The notes under the pieces are model-generated. The model was not told where the DNA came from. It saw nothing but the letters and a program-made list of their open reading frames with translations, and searched no databases. Below, piece after piece: positions 27,560 to 36,098 of a DNA stretch of 64,000 bases (position 1 is the stretch's first letter; each line of letters begins with the position of its first letter). The position numbers and the translations under genes were made by a program. Where the stretch lies: NCBI GenBank assembly GCA_017464285.1, contig JAFUDT010000006.1, positions 119,159 to 183,158 on the forward strand. Reading direction: 5' to 3'. Source of the stretch: Bacteroidales bacterium (GTDB lineage: Bacteria; Bacteroidota; Bacteroidia; Bacteroidales; UBA1402).

Positions 27560-28378
27560 TCAGACCAGGCTTACCTGGTTGGCGGCGATGTCCCTGCGGG
27601 TAAAAATCGAGGCCATTTCCTCAAATATGCGAGATGATTCGGTGGTCAGATAGCGTGTCTGTCCCTTGCGGCTGCAACGGCTCTCTATCTCCGGGTGCCG
27701 GTCAAGATAGTCGGCCAGGCTCTCTGCTACCAGAGGCCCCTGGCTGATGATGTTCAGTCCCTGCGGGGTATGCTTCCTGATCTGATTCAGCAGCAGCGGA
27801 TAGTGGGTACAGCCCAGAATCAGTGTATCAATCTGAGGGTCGGCAGAGAAAAGCCGGTCGAGGTATTTTCCCACGAAATAATCGGCTCCCGGGCTGTCAT
27901 ATTCGCCGCACTCGACTATCGGCACCCACATGGGGCAGGCCAGGGAAGTAAGTCTGATGTCGGGATGCAATTTGGCGATTTCGATGGCATACGAGCCTGA
28001 TTGTACGGTCCCCTGGGTGCCGAGCAGACCCACGTGGCCCGTAAGGGTGATGCCCCCAACAGCTTCGACCGTCGGGCGAAGGATACCCAACACCCGGCTT
28101 TCAGGAGACAGCCTGGGCAGATCGTTCTGCTGTATGCTCCTCAGGGCCTTGGCCGAAGCTGTGTTGCAGGCTAAAATAACCAAGGGGCAGCCGCTGCCCA
28201 GCAGGTAGCGTACTGCCTCTAAGGTGTATTCATAGACAACCTTGAAGGAACGGTTGCCGTAAGGCGTTCTGGCGTTATCTCCCAGGTAAAGATAATCGTA
28301 CTGGGGCAACTGGCGCTGAAATTCTTCCAGGATGGTCAGTCCCCCGTAGCCCGAGTCGAAAACGCCGATGGGTCCCAA
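27560..28378 (-). CDS. murI: Glutamate racemase (TTG start)
   Basis: MurI converts L- to D-glutamate for peptidoglycan. The 272-residue enzyme shows VFDSGYGGLTIL with D8 and S9, and the two catalytic cysteines C71 (LACNTASA) and C190 (LGCTHYPLL). The only usable start is a TTG at 28378: an in-frame stop lies three codons upstream and no ATG is near the conserved N-terminus. It begins 1 nt after the stop of the second skp-like gene, so it is probably translated by coupling. It is the last gene of the outer-membrane biogenesis operon. Confidence 0.95.
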   Translation of the reverse strand: MGPIGVFDSGYGGLTILEEFQRQLPQYDYLYLGDNARTPYGNRSFKVVYEYTLEAVRYLLGSGCPLVILACNTASAKALRSIQQNDLPRLSPESRVLGILRPTVEAVGGITLTGHVGLLGTQGTVQSGSYAIEIAKLHPDIRLTSLACPMWVPIVECGEYDSPGADYFVGKYLDRLFSADPQIDTLILGCTHYPLLLNQIRKHTPQGLNIISQGPLVAESLADYLDRHPEIESRCSRKGQTRYLTTESSRIFEEMASIFTRRDIAANQVSLV

Positions 28379-28379
28379 T

Positions 28380-28886
28380 TTATTTCAGTCCGAGTTTGGT
28401 CCGTATAGCAGCAGTGACATCTTTGCATTTCGACGGAGAATAGTACATCAATGTACTGGGCGTGGAAATATCGAAGATGTAGACCATCCCCTGTTCTTCA
28501 CCGACAGCCTTGACGGCAGCCATCAGTTTCTCGTTGATGGGCTGGATGAGCGCCTGCTCTTTCTTGCTGAGTTCTTCCTGTGAAGACTGATAAAAGTTCT
28601 GGATACGCTGTTCCAGCTCCTGAATTTCGGTCATGCGACGGACACGTATGGACTCAGGCAGACTGTCGCGCTGGGCGACAAAATCGGAACCCTTCTTTTG
28701 GTATTCTGTGCGCAACATGAGCAGCTCATCCTCGTAGGTTTTAGCCAACTGGTCGAGATTTTTGATGGCTTCCTGGGTCTCAGGCATGGCCTGGAAAATT
28801 TCATTTCTGTTGAAATAGCCGAATTCCTGTGCAATAACCGTCATGGGCAGCAACAGACACAGGGTCAATACAAATTTCTTGAACAT
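28380..28886 (-). CDS. OmpH/Skp family periplasmic chaperone (second copy)
   Basis: The 168-residue protein has a signal peptide (about 1-19, ending TVIAQ). A long charged helical stretch (about 40-120) would form the Skp tentacles. The trimerisation part contains IFDISTPSTLMYYSP, the family's C-terminal strand. Skp-like proteins hold unfolded outer-membrane proteins in the periplasm. It is one of two tandem copies downstream of bamA, as in Porphyromonas gingivalis. It also has its own -7 element in the 64-nt gap before it. Confidence 0.92.
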   Translation of the reverse strand: MFKKFVLTLCLLLPMTVIAQEFGYFNRNEIFQAMPETQEAIKNLDQLAKTYEDELLMLRTEYQKKGSDFVAQRDSLPESIRVRRMTEIQELEQRIQNFYQSSQEELSKKEQALIQPINEKLMAAVKAVGEEQGMVYIFDISTPSTLMYYSPSKCKDVTAAIRTKLGLK

Positions 28887-28932
28887 AGTTTTTATGGTTG
28901 TTAGTGGATAAATAACATCGATAAAGCGGTTG

Positions 28933-28940
28933 CAAAGATA
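28933..28940 (-). promoter_or_regulatory. Internal promoter -7 element before the second skp-like gene
   Basis: The minus strand reads TATCTTTG, an exact -7 match, inside the 64-nt gap between the two skp-like genes. It would allow the distal skp-like gene and murI to be made independently of bamA. Confidence 0.5.
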
Positions 28941-28950
28941 ATGTAAAAAA

Positions 28951-29460
28951 TCAGTATCCCAATTTCTTTAGAACGGCATCACTCACGTCAATCGAGGGCG
29001 AGGCATAGACGATGTTTACGCCCGAAGCCCTGTCGAGAATCAGCACATAGCCCTTTTCTTCGGACAGCTCCTTGACGGCATTGTAGATTTCGTCCTGGAT
29101 AGGTGACAGCAGACTCTCGCGCTTTTTGTACAGCTCGCCTTCAGAACCGAAATACTTACGGTTCAGGTCTGCCACTTCTTTTTCTTTGGCCAGGATCTCC
29201 TTTTCCTTGGTCTTTTTCATGTCGTCAGACAGATAGACCATTTCAGCCTGATATTGGGTGAACATGTCTTTGGCTTCTTTGGCCAGTGCATCCACTTCGG
29301 CCTGCCATTTTTTGGAGACCTGGTTGAGCTGATCGTTGGCCATTTCGTAGGCGGGGATACGTGAGAAGATGTACTCCATATCGATAAGTGCATACTTTTG
29401 GGCGAAGCCGATAATGGAACTGCAGATGATGCAGGCTGACAATAACATGATCTTTTTCAT
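28951..29460 (-). CDS. OmpH/Skp family periplasmic chaperone (first copy)
   Basis: The 169-residue protein has a signal peptide (about 1-20, ending IIGFAQK). It then has the Skp start motif ALIDMEYIFSRIPAYE, a long coiled-coil stretch rich in Lys and Glu, and a C-terminal VLILDRASGVNIVYASPSID strand. It should bind nascent outer-membrane proteins and hand them to BamA, whose gene ends 19 nt upstream. ATG 29460 is chosen as the start of a compact signal peptide; an ATG two codons earlier (29466) is equally open. It shares little sequence with the second copy beyond the family pattern. Confidence 0.92.
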   Translation of the reverse strand: MKKIMLLSACIICSSIIGFAQKYALIDMEYIFSRIPAYEMANDQLNQVSKKWQAEVDALAKEAKDMFTQYQAEMVYLSDDMKKTKEKEILAKEKEVADLNRKYFGSEGELYKKRESLLSPIQDEIYNAVKELSEEKGYVLILDRASGVNIVYASPSIDVSDAVLKKLGY

Positions 29461-29479
29461 AGTCATCTTATTTAGTGGG

Positions 29480-32047
29480 TTAGAATTCTTGTCCTAGGAC
29501 GAAGTGGAATTCTCCGCCGTGGTGTTTGCCCGTGTCGTTGCTCACCTTGTCAAAGCCGTAAGCCCAGTCCACCCCAAGCAGTCCGAGCATGGGCAGGAAT
29601 ACGCGAACACCGACACCGGCCGATCGTTTCAACTGGAAGGGAGCATAGTCGCGCAGGTCGTTCCAGAGGTTGCCGCCTTCGACAAAGGTGGTGGCATAGA
29701 TGGTGGTGCTGTTTTCCATGACCAGCGGATAACGCAGCTCCAGTCCCATGCGCTCGTAAAGATAGCCGACACCCAGGTCGCCGTTGCCATAACCCCTGAG
29801 GGCGACAATGTCGTAGGCATAGGTGCTGGAATATCCGGTCATACCGTCACCGCCCATGTAGAAGGCGCCGAAGGGCGTCTTTTTGTACTTGTTGTAGGCT
29901 CCCAGCAATCCGAGATCGAATCTGGTGGCCAGCACCAGTTTGCGGTTGGAAGACAGGGGAGTGAAGGTGCGGCTGTTGAACCTGATTTTATAATTCTCCT
30001 GCCAGAGCATCAGTTCTTCGCTGGTCTTGCCGGCATAGTCTTCATCGGTCAGGCCGTCGAAAAGTGAATAGGGCGGTGCCAGACTCAGCGATAGGGAGAA
30101 GGTTGAACCTTGGCGCGGATACAGCGGATTGTCAACTGAGTTGCGGCTCAGGGTCAGGCCCAGGTGGAAATCATTGCTCTTGCCGTTGCTGATGACAAAC
30201 CAGGGCCAGTCTCGCAGCAAGTACTGCTGGAAAGCCAGCTCAGTATAGAGTTGGAAGTAGTCGTCAGGCCAGGTCAGACGTTGGGCGATGCCCACCGAAC
30301 CTCCCCAGAGTTTGATAAACTTGTTGGGATCGGCCTCCATCTCGTAGTAGTTGCTGTAGTCATAACCGCCCATGCCGTAATAATTGTAGTAATTCATGTA
30401 GTTGTTGTACATGTTGCGGTAATAGCGGTCGCTCACGCCTGTCTGATAGGAGTAGAAGACACCCAACTGCAGGGAGTTGGGCCGTTTTCCGCCCAGCCAT
30501 GGCTCAGTAAAGGAGAAGCTGTATGACTGGTAATAACGTCCGTTGGTACGCCCCGTCAGGGTCAGCGTCTCTCCGTCACCCTGTGGCAGAAGATGCTTGT
30601 AAGTGCCGAGTTTGAGCAGGTTGCGGATGGAAAAATTAGTGAATTTGAAGCTGATGGAACCGATGACACCCGTGGAGCCGTAACCCAGGGAGAACTCCAC
30701 CTGGTCGTTGGCTTTGGAGGCCAGGCTCAAGTCTATGTCCACCGTGCCGTCTTCGGCGTTGGGGATGGGGTTGATACCCATGTTTTCAGCATCGAAATGT
30801 CCGGTCTGTACAATTTCTCGGGCGGAACGCATCAGGGCCGTCCTGTTGAACAGTTGTCCGGGTTTGATATAGAGTTCACGGCGGATGATATTCTCATAGA
30901 GCCGGTCGTTGCCGCTGATTTCGATACGCGATATGGTAGCCTGCTGCCCTTCGCTGATCCTCATTTCCAGATCAATGGAGTCTCCTTCTGCGCCGACTTC
31001 AACGGGATTGACCCTGAAAAACAGGTAACCGTTGTCCATGTACAGATTGGCTACAGCTTCGTTCTCGTCGGTGTTCAAACGTTTCTGCAAGCGCTTCTGA
31101 TTATAGATGTCACCCTTTTCAATCTGCAATACCTCGTCCAGGAAATCGCTGGTATATACCGTGTTGCCGACCCAGGAAATATTGCGGATGAAATACTGTC
31201 GGCCCTCGTCGATTCTCAAATAGACGTTGACATGATTCTTGTCGAAGCGGTAAACAGAGTCTTCCAGGATAATGGCGTCCCGATAACCGTATTCGTTATA
31301 TTTCTGTATCAGAGAATATTTGTCGTCGGCAAAATCCTTGTCAACAAATTTCTTGGATCGGAACAGATTGATAAGCCGTCCCTGCTGGTTGGTCTTTTTC
31401 ATGATGCGGTCGATGCGGCTGTCGGTAAAGGCATCATTGCCTTCGATAATGAGTTGATGTACCTTTACTTTGTCGTGCTTGTCGACATTGATATCAATGA
31501 TGACCTGATTGTCTTTGCCTCTGTCGTCACGCTGAAGTACGGAGACTTCTGCATTTTTGAAACCCTTGCCGTCGTAGTATTTCTTGATAAGCGTCTCGGC
31601 GCGGCTGATAAGGTTGGGGGTAATCTGGTTGCCGACAACCATGTTGAGCCTGGCCTCCAGATCTTCCCGTTCGCCCTTTTTCATGCCGTTGTAGTTGACG
31701 GCCGAGATGCGCGGACGGGGAGCCAGCTTGAAACGCAGCCAGATTTGCTCTCCCTCGATCTTGTCGGCCAGAATCTGTACGTCCGAAAACAGTCCGTGCC
31801 GCCAGAAACGGCGCAGGGCATCGCTGATGTCATCGCCTGGTACGCGGATACGCTGCCCGACCGACAGGCCGGAAATGCCGATCAGGACATAGTCTTCATA
31901 GTTGTCTATGCCTTCAACGGCGATGTCGGCAATCGTATATTCCCTGGGGGACGAATAATAAATCTGCGGACCGGCCTGCGACCATGTCGTCAGCCAGCAC
32001 CAGACCGCCAATAAAAGAACAATATGTCTTTTTTTACTCAGTTGCAT
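29480..32047 (-). CDS. bamA: Outer membrane protein assembly factor BamA
   Basis: BamA inserts beta-barrel proteins into the outer membrane. The 855-residue protein has a signal peptide (to about residue 25). Several POTRA repeats follow up to about residue 430, with typical motifs such as KVHQLIIEGNDAF and ISRIEISGNDRL. The rest is the 16-strand barrel, with the conserved EVEFSLGYG-like entry and VALRGYGNGDLG in the L6 region (the VRGF position). One barrel loop, encoded near 30330-30432, is strikingly Tyr/Asn-rich. ATG 32047 is chosen because it gives a signal peptide directly; it overlaps uppS by 14 nt. Co-expressed with porG, uppS and the two skp-like genes. Confidence 0.96.
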   Translation of the reverse strand: MQLSKKRHIVLLLAVWCWLTTWSQAGPQIYYSSPREYTIADIAVEGIDNYEDYVLIGISGLSVGQRIRVPGDDISDALRRFWRHGLFSDVQILADKIEGEQIWLRFKLAPRPRISAVNYNGMKKGEREDLEARLNMVVGNQITPNLISRAETLIKKYYDGKGFKNAEVSVLQRDDRGKDNQVIIDINVDKHDKVKVHQLIIEGNDAFTDSRIDRIMKKTNQQGRLINLFRSKKFVDKDFADDKYSLIQKYNEYGYRDAIILEDSVYRFDKNHVNVYLRIDEGRQYFIRNISWVGNTVYTSDFLDEVLQIEKGDIYNQKRLQKRLNTDENEAVANLYMDNGYLFFRVNPVEVGAEGDSIDLEMRISEGQQATISRIEISGNDRLYENIIRRELYIKPGQLFNRTALMRSAREIVQTGHFDAENMGINPIPNAEDGTVDIDLSLASKANDQVEFSLGYGSTGVIGSISFKFTNFSIRNLLKLGTYKHLLPQGDGETLTLTGRTNGRYYQSYSFSFTEPWLGGKRPNSLQLGVFYSYQTGVSDRYYRNMYNNYMNYYNYYGMGGYDYSNYYEMEADPNKFIKLWGGSVGIAQRLTWPDDYFQLYTELAFQQYLLRDWPWFVISNGKSNDFHLGLTLSRNSVDNPLYPRQGSTFSLSLSLAPPYSLFDGLTDEDYAGKTSEELMLWQENYKIRFNSRTFTPLSSNRKLVLATRFDLGLLGAYNKYKKTPFGAFYMGGDGMTGYSSTYAYDIVALRGYGNGDLGVGYLYERMGLELRYPLVMENSTTIYATTFVEGGNLWNDLRDYAPFQLKRSAGVGVRVFLPMLGLLGVDWAYGFDKVSNDTGKHHGGEFHFVLGQEF

Positions 32048-32765
32048 TGCCTTTGATTTGTTCACTGGTCTTGCCAAAGCGCCTTTCCCGGTGCTGATAT
32101 TCTATGACGGCCTCGTATAATGCCTCTTCCCGAAATTCAGGCCAAGGAACGGGGGTAAAGTACAATTCGGCGTAAGCAGCCTGCCAGAGCAGATAGTTGC
32201 TGATACGCTGTTCTCCACCGGTACGGATAAGCAGGTCGGGGTCGGGGATGCCGGCTGTGGCGAGTCGCGATGCGAAAAGGTTTTCATCGATGTCCTGAAC
32301 CCGAATTATTCCGTCTTTGGCCTCCTGGGCCAGCAGTGCTGCCGCCCGGGTGATCTCCCAGCGGGAAGAGTAGCTCAGGGCCAGAACAACGGTGAGAGAG
32401 CGGCCTGAGGAGGTACGGCGGACGAAATCTTCGACTCTGGCTTTGACTTCGGGGTCGAGCAGGGTCAGATTGCCGATGACCACACAGCGGATATCGTTGG
32501 CGACCAGCTTTTCCGTTTCTTCTTCGATGGCTTTGACCATCAAGTGCATCAATGCCTTGACTTCTTCTTGAGGACGGCTGAAGTTTTCCGTGGAGAAAGT
32601 GTAGAGCGTGAGGTAAGGGATACCGATCGTACGAGCCGTTTCGATGATGCTCCTGACGGATTCCACCCCTTCGGCATGGCCGAAGACGCGCTCTTTGCCC
32701 TGCTTTTGGGCCCAGCGTCCGTTGCCGTCCATCACAATGGCAATGTGATGCGGCAAACGTTTCAT
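32034..32765 (-). CDS. uppS: Undecaprenyl diphosphate synthase (cis-prenyltransferase)
   Basis: UppS makes the C55 lipid carrier used for peptidoglycan and surface glycans. The 243-residue enzyme starts at the conserved HIAIVMDGNGRWAQ, with the Mg-binding Asp. It also has the family's YTFSTENFSRP and the C-terminal signature DLLIRTGGEQRISNYLLWQ, followed by the E-L-Y-F segment. The start at 32765 is the ATG just before the conserved core; the longer frame runs into porG. It lies between porG (32 nt upstream) and bamA (overlapping by 14 nt). Confidence 0.97.
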   Translation of the reverse strand: MKRLPHHIAIVMDGNGRWAQKQGKERVFGHAEGVESVRSIIETARTIGIPYLTLYTFSTENFSRPQEEVKALMHLMVKAIEEETEKLVANDIRCVVIGNLTLLDPEVKARVEDFVRRTSSGRSLTVVLALSYSSRWEITRAAALLAQEAKDGIIRVQDIDENLFASRLATAGIPDPDLLIRTGGEQRISNYLLWQAAYAELYFTPVPWPEFREEALYEAVIEYQHRERRFGKTSEQIKGNATE

Positions 32766-32797
32766 GTCTATCTGTCCTTTTAAGCTCACTATCTCGC

Positions 32798-33484
32798 TTA
32801 CTCTTTGTAACAACTTGATCCTATGTAGAAAAAGTCGTAGGTGATAAAAATCTTGACGGCCATGTAGCCGTCTTTGTTTTTGTTCCAATCGCTGCGGGCA
32901 ATCCAGGGATCGTCCAACTGCCAGTCGCCGCCTTGTCCGGCATAGTCCAGCCGGTCAGTGAAGGTCAGGCAGTAGTCCAGCTCCAGTCCGATGTTCAGGC
33001 GGCAGGGTAGCTTGGCCTTGATCCCGATACTGATCGGCAGGTTGCCGCTGACGCGCTTTCTGTCGGCCTCGTAGCCTGTCAGTCCGAGACCGGCGGCCAC
33101 ATACGGTGACCACTGACTCGAGCCGGGCATGTATTCCGGAGCACCGAACTCATAAAAATTGAATTCCATCTGCAGCCTGCCGTCGGCAAGCCAACGTTCA
33201 AAGTCGAGTTCTACCCCGTTGGGAAAGCTCGAACTCTGTCCTACGGTCGAACCGGCGATCTGAGCCAGTCCCAACCCGGCTTTGAGCGCAAACCTGCGGT
33301 TCAGGTTGTAGCGGTATAAAGCCGATACTGCCGGACGGGGGGTAGACAGCCAGGTAGTGTTGGCATCACCAAGATACGAGGCAACGCCTCCTGAGGCTCC
33401 TATCTCCATACGGTAGCCTTGGGCATGGACAACAAGACTGCAGCCAGTCAGCAACAGACAAAGAAATAAGCGTTGTATGTTCAT
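32798..33484 (-). CDS. porG: DUF6089 outer-membrane protein, PorG of the type IX secretion system
   Basis: The 228-residue product has a signal peptide (MNIQRLFLCLLLTGCSLVVH and a few residues more, ending AQG). It then has the barrel pattern of DUF6089: MEIGASGGVASYLGD, RYNLNRRFALKAGLG, PYVAAGLGLTGYE and a C-terminal YMAVKIFITYDFFYIG. In Porphyromonas gingivalis the homolog PorG is an outer-membrane T9SS component and lies directly before uppS and bamA, the same order as here. A Cys in the signal region makes a lipoprotein reading possible. Starts at 33502 or 33517 are also open; 33484 gives the best signal peptide. Confidence 0.85.
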   Translation of the reverse strand: MNIQRLFLCLLLTGCSLVVHAQGYRMEIGASGGVASYLGDANTTWLSTPRPAVSALYRYNLNRRFALKAGLGLAQIAGSTVGQSSSFPNGVELDFERWLADGRLQMEFNFYEFGAPEYMPGSSQWSPYVAAGLGLTGYEADRKRVSGNLPISIGIKAKLPCRLNIGLELDYCLTFTDRLDYAGQGGDWQLDDPWIARSDWNKNKDGYMAVKIFITYDFFYIGSSCYKE

Positions 33485-33572
33485 CACGCGATATAAACGC
33501 ATAAATCTTCGTTTCATTTTGTCGGGAAGCGTTTTTTTCAAACGGAGCCTTCTTGAATAAAAGACGAATGAT

Positions 33573-33591
33573 GCTGCCGGTTTGTGGCAGC
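33573..33591. terminator. Hairpin between DUF6242 and porG
   Basis: GCTGCC and GGCAGC form a 6-bp stem with a 7-nt loop just after the DUF6242 stop. On the minus strand, the direction of both flanking genes, it is followed only by a mixed ATCATTCGTCTTTTA. The stronger T-run lies on the plus strand, where no gene approaches. It may partly separate the ribD-lipoprotein unit from the porG operon. Confidence 0.4.
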
Positions 33592-33603
33592 TTTTCGTTT
33601 TTT

Positions 33604-34908
33604 TTAGAAAAGCAGCCGGTTGATATAGGCCATCCAGACTTGGCCTGTCGCTGAACCGGATTTTCCGCCGAAGATCCGGATATATGTGTCGTCCACCAGT
33701 ATGCGGTGGCCGGAGATACCTTCCGTAATAGCCTGGAACTGCTGCTTTTCGGCAGCTTCTTCCCAAGTCAGGCCATGATTCTTGGAAACATAGAGCCGGG
33801 GGTCTTTCTTCCCTTGGTACTCGCCGCCAAAGAGGAAGAGTCGGCCGTCATAATAGAAAAGGCAAGCCTCGTTGCGCCGGCAGATTTCAGAGGCCTTGTC
33901 CATGAGACGGGCCCAGTACAGGCCGTCCATGGTAGACCATAGACCCTGGGCATAGTCACCTGTGGTTGTCAGTCCGCCGGTCAGGAGGTAGAAATCCACT
34001 CCCGTGACAGTCTGGTTCTGTGTCGAGGCAAAGCCGGTCATGGGGAAACTGTCGGGTACGGTGTCTCCTTTTTCCCAGCTGCCGTCGTAACGGGCAAAGC
34101 AAGGTTTGCCCTCGTCGTTGAGAACAATGCCGATCAGGGCATCTTCGCTTAGGTGCTTGCGTCCGTTCAGGGAGCCGAACAGGACAAGGACCTGTTCGGA
34201 AGCCCCGGCAACCTTCCACTCTTGGGCATCAGCACTGCAGAAGAGAGTCCCGGCCGTGTTGGCCAGGTAAAAACTGTCCCGGAAGGAGCAGAACGTTTCG
34301 GCCAGTAGCTGACCGCTGAGCCCTGCAGGAGCCGGCAGGGCTGTCCAAGTGCCGGCATCGGCCGACGACCAGGCACTGAGACTGCCGTCTTCCTGGGCGA
34401 AAAAGCTCAGGTAGCCCGTTGCGGTGCGCAAGACCGTCTGACGTCCCGTCTCCGGGGGATAGGCATGGCTGGCGATATGGGTCTGCATAGAGTCTGGGTC
34501 GAGCCGGTGGACATTCACAAAGACTTCGTAGGTGGCAGTATGGTTCTTGTCCGAAGAGACATTGACCAGCGATACGGGACTGTTGCTCCAGTCAAGACAG
34601 GAGTGGCCGTTCCAGACTTCTCCGTTGATAAGCAACTGTGAGGAAGTGACAGCTGTTATCTTGGGAAACATCGAATCGATCCTGGCCCGATAGGGGAAAG
34701 AGTCGAGATTGAAGATGCGATGGCCGATGTTGTCGATGTAGAATCTGTAGTCTGCAAAAGCCGGGAAAGAGTCGAAGCCGAAGTAGGTCAGTTCGGCCCC
34801 TTTGTACTCTTTGTCATGATTCTCGTTGCAGGCTGTAAATGACGCCAGCAGACAGCAGATAATCACTACGGCCTGGTGTCTGAGTAGAAAATGAGATAAT
34901 TTTTTCAT
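33604..34908 (-). CDS. DUF6242 lipoprotein with propeller-like repeats
   Basis: The 434-residue protein has a lipoprotein signal with Cys27 in the lipobox (SFTAC). Residues about 30-130 form a beta-rich N-terminal domain (DUF6242). The rest contains recurring motifs of kelch/BNR propeller type: LSAWSSADAGTWTALP, TLFCSADAQEWK, GLWSTMDGLYWARL and LYVSKNHGLTWEEA. It is likely anchored in the outer membrane. The ligand and role are unknown. The ATG at 34908 gives the signal; an extension to 34989 would cross the promoter. It follows ribD on the same strand but has its own -7 element. Confidence 0.8.
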   Translation of the reverse strand: MKKLSHFLLRHQAVVIICCLLASFTACNENHDKEYKGAELTYFGFDSFPAFADYRFYIDNIGHRIFNLDSFPYRARIDSMFPKITAVTSSQLLINGEVWNGHSCLDWSNSPVSLVNVSSDKNHTATYEVFVNVHRLDPDSMQTHIASHAYPPETGRQTVLRTATGYLSFFAQEDGSLSAWSSADAGTWTALPAPAGLSGQLLAETFCSFRDSFYLANTAGTLFCSADAQEWKVAGASEQVLVLFGSLNGRKHLSEDALIGIVLNDEGKPCFARYDGSWEKGDTVPDSFPMTGFASTQNQTVTGVDFYLLTGGLTTTGDYAQGLWSTMDGLYWARLMDKASEICRRNEACLFYYDGRLFLFGGEYQGKKDPRLYVSKNHGLTWEEAAEKQQFQAITEGISGHRILVDDTYIRIFGGKSGSATGQVWMAYINRLLF

Positions 34909-34934
34909 CGAAAAACAAGGTCTGCATTGAGTGG

Positions 34935-34942
34935 CAAAGGTA
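34935..34942 (-). promoter_or_regulatory. Promoter -7 element for the DUF6242 lipoprotein
   Basis: The minus strand reads TACCTTTG, an exact -7 match, 26 nt before the ATG at 34908 and 48 nt after the ribD stop. No clear -33 box is at standard spacing. Confidence 0.55.
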
Positions 34943-34989
34943 CGAAGTTTTTTTTGATAAAGGAACAGTGTCTTAATAATTACGAACAA

Positions 34990-36072
34990 TTATAGTGCCT
35001 TGCGGATATAGGTCGTGACAAGGTTTTGACTGTCAGATGGATGCCATTCTTCTATCAGGCAACTGCCGTCGGTTGCGCCGGAAGGCAGGGTGGCGGCGGG
35101 GTGCCCCTTTCCCAAGGTCCGGGGAGAGGTTTCGATGCGGATTTCGTCCCAGAGACCCAGTTCGGTGAAGGACTGGTGCAGGCGACTCCCTCCTTCGACA
35201 AGCAGGCTTTGGATATTCCTGCGGTAAAGTTCCTCCATGATTTCCTCCAACTGATAAAGGGGTATCCACTCAGTATTGCCCTGTCTGTGCCTGGCTTTCC
35301 GGGTGAAGACAAGTGTCGGGGTTGCCCCGTCAAACAACTGCAGACTCTCCGGCAGAGAAGCCTCCCGGTCCAATACGATGCGCAAGGGTTGTCGTCTGGC
35401 CGGCCACAGACGGCAGGTGAGGGAGGGGTTGTCTGTCAAGGCGGTGCGAGTGCCGACCATCACTGCATCACACTGCTCCCGCAATTGGTGGACAGCCAGA
35501 CTGGTCAAAGGGGTGGAGAACCTAATCGGCCCGTGTTGTCCGTCTTGCGGCAGGAGGCCGATGAATCCGTCCCGGCTTTGGGCCCACTTCAGGATGATAT
35601 AAGGCCGTTTGCTCAGATGAAATCTGAAAAACCGGCGGTTCAGCAGGCGGCAGGCCTCTTCCTGTACACCGACCACAGTCTCGATGCCTGCCTGCCGTAA
35701 TTTCTGCAGACCTTTGCCGCTGACGGCCGGGAAGGGATCAAGACAGCCGATGACCACGCGGGGAATCCGTTTTTCGACAATCAAATCGGCGCAAGGAGGT
35801 GTTTTACCGAAGTGGGCACAGGGCTCGAGTGATACGTAGAGTGTAGACTGGGATAACAGTTCCGGCTCTTTGACCGAGGAAATGGCCTGAGGCTCGGCAT
35901 GAGGCAGGCCTGCCTGTCGGTGCCAACCTTCGCCGATGATACGTCCCTGATGCACCACGACAGCTCCGACCATGGGGTTGGGAGCGGCTGTCACCAGGCC
36001 GTTGGCAGCCAGCTGCAGGCAGCGTTGCATAAAAAACTGGTCTTCCCTGTTGGCGGTTTGACGGGAGTTCAT
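34990..36072 (-). CDS. ribD: Bifunctional riboflavin biosynthesis deaminase/reductase RibD
   Basis: RibD deaminates and then reduces the pyrimidine intermediate of riboflavin synthesis. The 360-residue protein has an N-terminal CMP/dCMP-type deaminase domain (about 10-130) with zinc ligands H58 (LPHAE, with the catalytic E60), C85 and C94 (PCAHFGKTPPCADLI). The C-terminal DHFR-like reductase domain runs from about 160 to 355 (ILKWAQSRDGFI, DAVMVGTRTALTDNPSLT, LLVEGGSRLH). No FMN riboswitch fits in the short intergenic region. It diverges from prmC-recX with only 26 nt between start codons. Confidence 0.96.
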   Translation of the reverse strand: MNSRQTANREDQFFMQRCLQLAANGLVTAAPNPMVGAVVVHQGRIIGEGWHRQAGLPHAEPQAISSVKEPELLSQSTLYVSLEPCAHFGKTPPCADLIVEKRIPRVVIGCLDPFPAVSGKGLQKLRQAGIETVVGVQEEACRLLNRRFFRFHLSKRPYIILKWAQSRDGFIGLLPQDGQHGPIRFSTPLTSLAVHQLREQCDAVMVGTRTALTDNPSLTCRLWPARRQPLRIVLDREASLPESLQLFDGATPTLVFTRKARHRQGNTEWIPLYQLEEIMEELYRRNIQSLLVEGGSRLHQSFTELGLWDEIRIETSPRTLGKGHPAATLPSGATDGSCLIEEWHPSDSQNLVTTYIRKAL

Positions 36073-36080
36073 TATTTTTG
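36073..36080 (+). promoter_or_regulatory. Promoter -7 element for prmC-recX
   Basis: TATTTTTG matches the -7 consensus and lies 18 nt before the ATG at 36099. A minus-strand near-match, TATTTTTA at 36087-36094, may serve ribD, so the two promoters would overlap head to head in a 26-nt gap. Confidence 0.5.
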
Positions 36081-36098
36081 TAGTCTTAAAAATATGTT

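Noticed and set aside
30593..32014. 473-codon open frame on the plus strand
   Set aside because: It is antisense to bamA, with a Val/Asp/Gly-rich composition typical of a shadow frame and no recognisable motif.
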